Below are positions 26,794 to 32,789 of a stretch of 32,789 bases of DNA, piece after piece (position 1 is the stretch's first letter; the number at the start of each line of letters is the position of its first letter). The position numbers were made by a program, and so were the translations under genes. The stretch is from Verrucomicrobiales bacterium (GTDB lineage: Bacteria > Verrucomicrobiota > Verrucomicrobiia > Limisphaerales > UBA9464): the NCBI GenBank assembly GCA_005801385.1, contig SYEM01000221.1:1-32789 (forward strand), written 5' to 3'. The notes under the pieces are model-generated. The model worked only from the letters and a program-made list of their open reading frames with translations, had not been told where the DNA came from and made no database searches.

Positions 26794-27966
26794 TCAGGCC
26801 TCCCCCGGGAGGCGGCTGAGGTGTTCCGGGAGGGGGCGCTCCTCCAGACAGCACCGGTAGAATTCCAGGGTCCGGGACACTCCGACATCGAGGGAGAACC
26901 GGCTCTCGGCGATCCGTCTCCCGGACTGCCCCATCCGCTGCCGGAGGTTGGGATCCCTGAGCAGTCGGACGACCTGTTGGGCGATTTCCTCGGGGCGGGC
27001 CGGGTCTGCCAGCAACCCGGCGACATCAGTGGGAACAATCTCCGGGCCGCAGGTGAGGCGGCTGCCGACGACCGGGATGCCCGAGGCCATGGCCTCGGCC
27101 CACACGTTGCCGAAGGACTCGAGCACGCTGGGCATCGCGAACAGGGCCGAGCGTCGCATGAGCCGCGCAAGCCGCGCCTGGGGCATCGGATAGGCCAGCG
27201 TGACCCGGTCCCGAACGGCATCGTCGAGAATCGCCTCGAGGTCCGGGATCTTCTCGAACTCCCTGCCGGTCACATGGAGGCGTGCGTCCGGACAGTCCCG
27301 GAGGAACAGGTTCGCCGCCTTGAGGAGACTCAGGACCCCCTTCCGCTGCATCAGCGTTCCCGCGTAGAGCACCCGGTAGGGATCCACCTGGCTGGGATCG
27401 GTCTCGGGATGGAACAGCGACAGGTCGACAGGGTTGTAGACGACGGTGGACCGGGCAGGACGGGCGCCGGTGATCCGGAGCCATTCGTCCATGAACCACT
27501 TGGAGACACCGATCCAGTTCGGGATGGTCCTGAGGGTGCGGAACTCGAGTTTCTCCCAGTGCGGATGGTACTGGGCGAGTCCGTGCAGCCGGTGGCTGAT
27601 CCGTGGGCCGTGGTTCCGGACCACGTCGACAACCCCCGGGATGGGCTTCCAGAACAGGCCCTCGTAGTCGGGCCACTCAACCACGTCGACCCCTGGCCCT
27701 TTTTTGAGACGCCGCAGCTCCCTGTAGATGGCGAGGCGTCGCAGGTCATGCTTGCGGAAGAACGGGCGGAACCAGACCGAATAGGCGCGGGTGAGTGGGC
27801 GCACCTCCACGCCGGGGAGGTGCCACCGATGGTCTTCGTCGTAGACACCCACGACGGTGACCGGATGCCCCAGCCGCGCCAGGCCACGGGCCAGAGTTGC
27901 CACGGCAGGACCGATGCCTCCGGCGCTGGCTGGGGGCAGCTCGTTGCAGACGAAGACAATTCTCAT
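26794..27966 (-). CDS. Glycosyltransferase family 4 (GT-B)
   Basis: MRIVFVCNELPPASAGGIGPAVATLARGLARLGHPVTVV; VLYAGTLMQRKGVLSLLKA; ALFAMPSVLESFGNVWAEAMASGIPVVGS. Start at 27966. Confidence 0.92.
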   Translation of the reverse strand: MRIVFVCNELPPASAGGIGPAVATLARGLARLGHPVTVVGVYDEDHRWHLPGVEVRPLTRAYSVWFRPFFRKHDLRRLAIYRELRRLKKGPGVDVVEWPDYEGLFWKPIPGVVDVVRNHGPRISHRLHGLAQYHPHWEKLEFRTLRTIPNWIGVSKWFMDEWLRITGARPARSTVVYNPVDLSLFHPETDPSQVDPYRVLYAGTLMQRKGVLSLLKAANLFLRDCPDARLHVTGREFEKIPDLEAILDDAVRDRVTLAYPMPQARLARLMRRSALFAMPSVLESFGNVWAEAMASGIPVVGSRLTCGPEIVPTDVAGLLADPARPEEIAQQVVRLLRDPNLRQRMGQSGRRIAESRFSLDVGVSRTLEFYRCCLEERPLPEHLSRLPGEA

Positions 27967-28024
27967 GGCCGCTCGGGTTCCCTCGTTCAGGGGCAAAACT
28001 CGGGCAATGCTGGCCCCTTGGGCA

Positions 28025-28052
28025 ATCCTGAACGGGATCCTGAACGGGATCC
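28025..28052. repeat. Short 12-bp-period tandem repeat (ATCCTGAACGGG-ATCCTGAACGGG-ATCC)
   Basis: Read directly; lies between the divergent GT4 and sugar dehydrogenase genes. Confidence 0.85.
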
Positions 28053-28253
28053 CCGCCAACGGTGTGAAAGTCCGGATCTGTCCCTGGAGGGCGATCTGGG
28101 ACTCTGAGATGATCCCGTGGAAACGTTCCTCGTGGATCCTGCGGCCCGGGAGATGGCGGTCCCCTGCAGCCTCGAAAGCCGGGGCCAATGGAGGAGGTCC
28201 ATCGGTCGGAATCGTGTCTGCAACGTCATCTCCCGTGAAAGTTCAGGCGTCGG

Positions 28254-28281
28254 TTGCGTTTGGCGTCGGGCTTGCTAGGAA
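28254..28281 (+). promoter_or_regulatory. Putative promoter of the sugar dehydrogenase/cytochrome gene
   Basis: TTGCGT (28254-28259), 16-nt spacer, TAGGAA (28276-28281); ATG at 28330. Confidence 0.45.
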
Positions 28282-28329
28282 AGCGGTGTGGTCGGGTGTG
28301 GGTCATTACGAGTGATTCAGAGAAATTAC

Positions 28330-30966
28330 ATGGTCAGCGTCCTCCTGCTGTGCGTCCGCGTCGTCCTGGTGTTGGTGTGCGTGGATTTCACGCTCCTCGC
28401 ACGCTCTCCCAACGAGACCCTCCGGATTCCACTGCGTCCGGCACTGCAGCGCTATGTCGTCCGCCCTGCGTTTCCTGGGGCCGAGGCGCTCCCACCGGCG
28501 ACGCGTCTGTCGAAGGCGCCCGGGGATACCCACCGATTCTTCGTGTTGGGACAGGCGGGGCAGGTCTTTGTGATCACGGATTCCGATGGGGTCCGGATGT
28601 CGACCTTCCTCGATCTCAGGGACCGTGTGCGTGCGGATTCCGAGTGCGGCCTCCTCGGCATGGCCTTCCACCCTCGATGGAGGGAGAACGGCTGGGTCTA
28701 TGTCTTCTACTCGACTGATCTCCAGACCCCCGAAGGTCCGCTGCTCCACCAGAGGGTTTCGCGGTTTCGCATGGACCCGACGGATCCCAACCGGGCGCTT
28801 CCGGAATCCGAGCAGCCGCTGATCTCGCAGCGCGATCCGGATCCCGACCACAACGGGGGTGATCTCAGGTTTGGTCCGGATGGGTACCTCTACATCTCAC
28901 TGGGCGATGGGGGTGGGGCCTTTGACACGTTCGGGAATTCACAGCATGTGCAGAAGGATTTCTTCAGCGGCATCCTGCGGATCGATGTGGATCGACTGGA
29001 GACCAACCTCGAGCCGAATGCACACCCGGCGATCCACGCCGGCACCTTCCGGGTGCCGCGGGACAACCCTCTGGTGGGACTGAAGTCCTATTTCAGGCAG
29101 GTTTTGGAACCCGGCAGCGTGAGGTCCGAATTCTATGCCGTCGGGTTGAGGAATCCCTTTCGGATGGCGTTTGATCCCGCGTCTGGACTCCTGTTCTCGA
29201 CCGATGTCGGACAGAACCGTCGCGAGGAAATCAACCTGATCCAGCCCGGGGGCAATTACGGCTGGATCCTCTTCGAGGGAACCATCCCTTGGCCTTTTGC
29301 GGTCCTGGATGAGCCCTACTCAGCGCCCCTGTACGAATACGAGCATGAAGGTGGAAAAGTCTCCATCACGGGAGGCACCTGGTACCATGGCACCCTGTAT
29401 CCGGACCTGAAGGGTTCCTTCGTCTTTGCGGATCTTGGTGGCCCCATCGGGTCGATGGTTCTGGACGAAGCGGGACGGCCGTCGGTGCGGTGGATCGCGG
29501 AGCATCCCGGCATCACCGATGTGGAGGTGGGTCCCGGCGGTGACGGTCTCTTTTTCTCTACCATTTCCGGGGGCAGTCCGATGCGTCTGTCGTTGGAGAT
29601 CCGCGAGGGGCCGCCAATTCCGGCGCGCCTGAGCCAGACCGGGCTCTTTTGGGATCTGAAGACGCTTCGTCCGAATCCAGGGATCGAACCCTACGAGGTG
29701 ACCGTTCCGTTCTGGTCCGATGGTGCGCTCAAAAAGCGTTGGTTCTCGCTTCCACAGCTCGATCATCAGATCGGGTTCCACGCGACGAAACCGTGGGGCT
29801 TCCCCGTCGGCAGTCTTTGGATCAAGCACTTCGAGATGCCGTCGGAGTCTCCCGGCACGCCGCCATTGCGGATTGAGACCCGGGTGCTGGTCTGCTCCGG
29901 TCCCGGGAACCAGATCTGGGGAGCCTCCTATCGATGGAATCGGGAACAGACCGATGCCGAGTTGGTGCCGGATTCGGGCATGGACGAGACACTTAGGGTA
30001 TCCCAGGGGGGCAGGGTGGTGCCTCAGCGCTGGCGCTTTCCGTCTCGGAGCGAGTGCACGCGCTGCCACAATGAGTCGGCCGGTGGAATCCTTGGATTTG
30101 TCACGGAGCAGCTCAATCGGGATGTCCACCCGGGGGGGGACGTGGCCCGACCGAAGATGAACCAGATCCAGTGGCTGATCGACGAAGGATACATCGCGAA
30201 TCCGCCCCGGTCCGTTGGACATCTGCCCGCCCTTGCCGGTGCCGTCGATGACTCATGGAGCCTCGATTATCGGGTCCACTCCTATCTGGCCGTGAATTGT
30301 GCCTACTGCCATCAGGCCGGCGGACCTGTCCGATCCCGGTGGTCCGGTGCGCTGGAGGTTCCACTGAACGAGTCCGGGCTCGTCGGATCACTGGCCCTCA
30401 ACAATCTCCAGGACATCTACGCCATGAGCCCGACGTTTCTGGTCGCCCCCGGTGATCTGCAGGCCTCCTCGGTCTATCGACGCATCTCCGACGACGCACC
30501 CTATCACATGCCTCCATTGGCGACCTTCGTGCCGGACACCTCGGGAATCGATCTGGTGAAACGCTGGATTCAGGATTCGTTGCCGAATCGGGAGTTCACC
30601 TATGGGCAGTGGAGCAATGCGTTTCTCAAGATTCATCCCGATGCTGATCCCTCCCGGCATGCGGATCCCGACGGGGATGGACTGGCCAACGAACTGGAAT
30701 TCCTCATCGGAGAGTCGCCTGCCGATCCTGCCGTCGCTTGGAGTCCGTCCCTCGTGGGTGGACCCGGGAATCTGCGACTACGCTTCATCCGGAAGGCGAA
30801 TCTGCGATTCGAAGTCCAGTCTGCTGGCGAATCCTCCGGCCCCTGGTCCACCGTCGAGGCAACGGAGAACCGCTGGTTCGTCGGGACCTCCGATGAACCC
30901 GTCGAGGTGCCGCTGCCATCCTCTGCCCAGAGCCAGTATTTCCGGGTTCGGGTTGTGGGTCCGTGA
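28330..30966 (+). CDS. PQQ-dependent aldose-type sugar dehydrogenase (GSDH) fused to a diheme cytochrome c-like module, with a C-terminal DxDGDG repeat region
   Basis: GLLGMAFHPRWRENGWVYVFYS, DHNGGDLRFGPDGYLYISLGDGG, YAVGLRNPFRMAFDP; then LSQTGLFWDLKTLRPNPGIEPYEVTVPFWSDGALKKRWFSLP, CTRCH (30055-30069), CAYCH (30298-30312); DPDGDGLANELEFLIG near the C-terminus. Hydrophobic N-terminus. Confidence 0.87.
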   Translation: MVSVLLLCVRVVLVLVCVDFTLLARSPNETLRIPLRPALQRYVVRPAFPGAEALPPATRLSKAPGDTHRFFVLGQAGQVFVITDSDGVRMSTFLDLRDRVRADSECGLLGMAFHPRWRENGWVYVFYSTDLQTPEGPLLHQRVSRFRMDPTDPNRALPESEQPLISQRDPDPDHNGGDLRFGPDGYLYISLGDGGGAFDTFGNSQHVQKDFFSGILRIDVDRLETNLEPNAHPAIHAGTFRVPRDNPLVGLKSYFRQVLEPGSVRSEFYAVGLRNPFRMAFDPASGLLFSTDVGQNRREEINLIQPGGNYGWILFEGTIPWPFAVLDEPYSAPLYEYEHEGGKVSITGGTWYHGTLYPDLKGSFVFADLGGPIGSMVLDEAGRPSVRWIAEHPGITDVEVGPGGDGLFFSTISGGSPMRLSLEIREGPPIPARLSQTGLFWDLKTLRPNPGIEPYEVTVPFWSDGALKKRWFSLPQLDHQIGFHATKPWGFPVGSLWIKHFEMPSESPGTPPLRIETRVLVCSGPGNQIWGASYRWNREQTDAELVPDSGMDETLRVSQGGRVVPQRWRFPSRSECTRCHNESAGGILGFVTEQLNRDVHPGGDVARPKMNQIQWLIDEGYIANPPRSVGHLPALAGAVDDSWSLDYRVHSYLAVNCAYCHQAGGPVRSRWSGALEVPLNESGLVGSLALNNLQDIYAMSPTFLVAPGDLQASSVYRRISDDAPYHMPPLATFVPDTSGIDLVKRWIQDSLPNREFTYGQWSNAFLKIHPDADPSRHADPDGDGLANELEFLIGESPADPAVAWSPSLVGGPGNLRLRFIRKANLRFEVQSAGESSGPWSTVEATENRWFVGTSDEPVEVPLPSSAQSQYFRVRVVGP

Positions 30967-30982
30967 ATCCTGGCGGCTGATG

Positions 30983-31010
30983 ACCCCGGGATCGTCAGTG
31001 TGCCCGGGGT
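30983..31010. terminator. Inverted repeat at convergent gene ends; possible bidirectional terminator
   Basis: ACCCCGGG, 12-nt loop, CCCGGGGT; between the stop at 30966 and the methyltransferase stop at 30995. No T-run. Confidence 0.35.
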
Positions 31011-31780
31011 ACGGGTTTCCGGCAGGCGAGGAACTGGGAGACTCCCAGCCGACAGAGACCGGGAGTGTGTTCGAGCGCGTTGCTGAGCCGACGGAGGACC
31101 GGCTTCAGGATCCGCAGGAGCAACGGTTGCCGACCGGAGATGTTCTCGAAGGTCAGTCCGATGTAGGAGCTGGCGATGATTTCGAATCCTGTCTCCTTGG
31201 ACATCCCTGCAAGCTCAGAGGGCCAGTAGTTCCTGGCCCAATAGCGGAGGACCTTCTGGCCGGCCGAGATGGGAATGTAGGGGATGAACGGGATCCAGTG
31301 CGGCACGGGGCGCCCTGATCCCTTCCAATAGACCCCGTGGGTCTCGAAGGGGAACCATCGATTGGGGGAGAAGAGGAACAGCAGTCCCCCGGGTTTGAGC
31401 ACACGGAAGACCTCGCGAAGGGCCGTCCGATCGTCCGGCACATGCTCCAGCACCTCGTTGAGCATGGCGAACTCCCACGAGCCGTCGGGATGATCCAGTC
31501 TCTGGAGATCACCCTGTTGGACCTGTCCGATCAACCCCAGCTGTTCCCATGCGGATCGGACCTTTCCCGGGTCGTGCTCGATCCCATGAACCTCGAGGGG
31601 GAATTGGTTTTTGATGGCCACCACATAGGCGCCGGATCCGCATCCGCAATCGAGGAACCGGCCACTTTTCCCGGAAAGGAAGGGACGGAGTGTCTCGAGT
31701 CTCTTCGCCATCGCCATCGGTACCGCGGTGTCACCGCCGGCGATCTGGATGTCGTTGAACGTCTCGGTCCCGGTCTGCAT
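30995..31780 (-). CDS. Class I SAM-dependent methyltransferase
   Basis: RFLDCGCGSGAYVVAIKNQFPLEVHGIEHDP; WEFAMLNEVLEHVPDDRTALREVFRVLKPGGLLFLFSPN. Confidence 0.88.
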   Translation of the reverse strand: MQTGTETFNDIQIAGGDTAVPMAMAKRLETLRPFLSGKSGRFLDCGCGSGAYVVAIKNQFPLEVHGIEHDPGKVRSAWEQLGLIGQVQQGDLQRLDHPDGSWEFAMLNEVLEHVPDDRTALREVFRVLKPGGLLFLFSPNRWFPFETHGVYWKGSGRPVPHWIPFIPYIPISAGQKVLRYWARNYWPSELAGMSKETGFEIIASSYIGLTFENISGRQPLLLRILKPVLRRLSNALEHTPGLCRLGVSQFLACRKPVPRAH

Positions 31781-31781
31781 G

Positions 31782-32789
31782 TCACGGTCCTGGCTGGTTT
31801 ACAGTTTTGACGGCTACGGCGAATCGCTCGAGAAACCGATCGAGGGTGTAGCGTTCCTCGAAGCGGTTTCTGAGGAGGGGTCCGCTCTGGGAATCCAGCG
31901 CCTGGATCAGCCCGGCCGCCAGACTCCGTGGATCACGGGGTTCCACCAGGTGTGCCAGGTCGCCCGGCAGCATTTCAGGGATGCCCCGCCAACGGGTGGC
32001 CACGATGGGCATGCCGTAGGCCATGGCTTCGACCACGGTCAACGGATGCGTCTCGAAGGCGTAGTAGCTTGGAAAGATCAGCATGTCTGCCCGGAGCATG
32101 GCCTCCTGCTTCTGGTGATCATGCAGGAATCCGAGATGGTGGACCCGGCCGTGGGCGTCCTCCTGGGAGGTGCGCTCCCTGAAATCGCGTTCTGTTTCCG
32201 CGTCTGGAAACCCGCCGGCCACATCGAGTTGAAACCGGAGTTGGAAACCAGAGCCCATGGACATGCTGTTCGCCAGGCAGATGGCGTCGATCGCATCGAA
32301 GAGGCCCTTGTCCCGCGAGCACAGCGCCAGAAAAAGAACCCGAACCGTTCCCCCGCGGGTTCGGAGTTCCTCCAGGCGGGCGTGTCGTCTCTGCCCCCGG
32401 TCCGCATGGTAGTCCGGGAAGGGGTCGCTGACGGCGTTGTTGACCACCTCGATTCTGCGGGATCCCACCTGTTCGGCGTCGTGTCGCAGCACCTCGGCCA
32501 GGACGAGGGAGAGGTCGGGTCGTCCAAGCAGGCGGTTGGAGAGCAGTCGTTCCGGCATCGTGGCCGACGTCTTCAACCAATCCCCGAGGCCTGCCGAGTG
32601 CCAGTGGTAGATCCGTTGCGGAAACCGGCGTCGCAAGAGCGCCAAGGCCAGCCAATCCCGGTATAGGGGCACCCTTCTCGGTGGACTTGGCACATAGTAC
32701 AGACAGCGGATCTTGTGGAGGTCACCGAGTTGACGTGCCTTCTGACAATGTCGCAGCAGCTTTGGGATCTTGCCTCTGCGCGCGGTGCC
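31782..32789 (-). CDS. Glycosyltransferase family 4, 5' end truncated by the window edge
   Basis: LFLALCSRDKGLFDAIDAI; MLIFPSYYAFETHPLTVVEAMAYGMPIVATRWRGIPEML. The frame stays open upstream of the track start at 32693 (..GKIPKLLRHCQKARQLGDLHKIRCLYYVPSPPRRVPLYRDW), so the gene continues past the window. Confidence 0.88.
   Translation of the reverse strand, partial: GTARRGKIPKLLRHCQKARQLGDLHKIRCLYYVPSPPRRVPLYRDWLALALLRRRFPQRIYHWHSAGLGDWLKTSATMPERLLSNRLLGRPDLSLVLAEVLRHDAEQVGSRRIEVVNNAVSDPFPDYHADRGQRRHARLEELRTRGGTVRVLFLALCSRDKGLFDAIDAICLANSMSMGSGFQLRFQLDVAGGFPDAETERDFRERTSQEDAHGRVHHLGFLHDHQKQEAMLRADMLIFPSYYAFETHPLTVVEAMAYGMPIVATRWRGIPEMLPGDLAHLVEPRDPRSLAAGLIQALDSQSGPLLRNRFEERYTLDRFLERFAVAVKTVNQPGP

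Noticed and set aside
26803-26820. GCCTCCC-CC-GGGAGGC palindrome near the GT4 stop codon
   Set aside because: Loop too short for a good hairpin, no T-run, and inside coding sequence; likely chance in GC-rich DNA.
26821-28107. 428-aa plus-strand ORF opposite the GT4 gene
   Set aside because: Antisense shadow; GT4 on the minus strand has clear conserved motifs.
1-32789. CRISPR arrays, transposases, toxin-antitoxin or anti-phage genes
   Set aside because: None recognised by reading through both strands; no spaced repeat array or characteristic protein motif found.

Overview
High-GC bacterial chromosomal window, probably Verrucomicrobia/PVC based on the PVC-type CxxCH cytochrome, PQQ-like propeller and DPDGDG repeat. 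No CRISPR array, transposase, phage or rRNA gene was seen. Left to right: the 5' part of a tRNA (minus strand; anticodon position reads CGC, so probably Ala); bioD; an orphan secreted FecR-domain protein with a strong terminator; tcdA and an RluE-like pseudouridine synthase (divergent); an APC permease plus iron-type alcohol dehydrogenase pair; a carbamoyltransferase / SxtJ-like / DUF5989 (SxtK-like) / GT2 module; a DUF5679 zinc ribbon; a Tat-type asparaginase-like protein; a class I photolyase; an amidase, PQQ-like beta-propeller and large PVC-type cytochrome c; then about 14 kb of surface-polysaccharide genes (wecB, O-antigen polymerase/ligase-like, flippase, four SAM methyltransferases, three glycosyltransferases) interrupted by a sugar dehydrogenase fused to a diheme cytochrome module. 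The best candidate for an under-described system is the carbamoyltransferase plus two small membrane proteins plus glycosyltransferase module, which resembles sxtI-sxtJ-sxtK of saxitoxin clusters but sits here in a glycan context. It has a possible TTGA-coupled 35-aa leader ORF that is missing from the ORF track. All family assignments come from reading motifs by eye; no database search was run.
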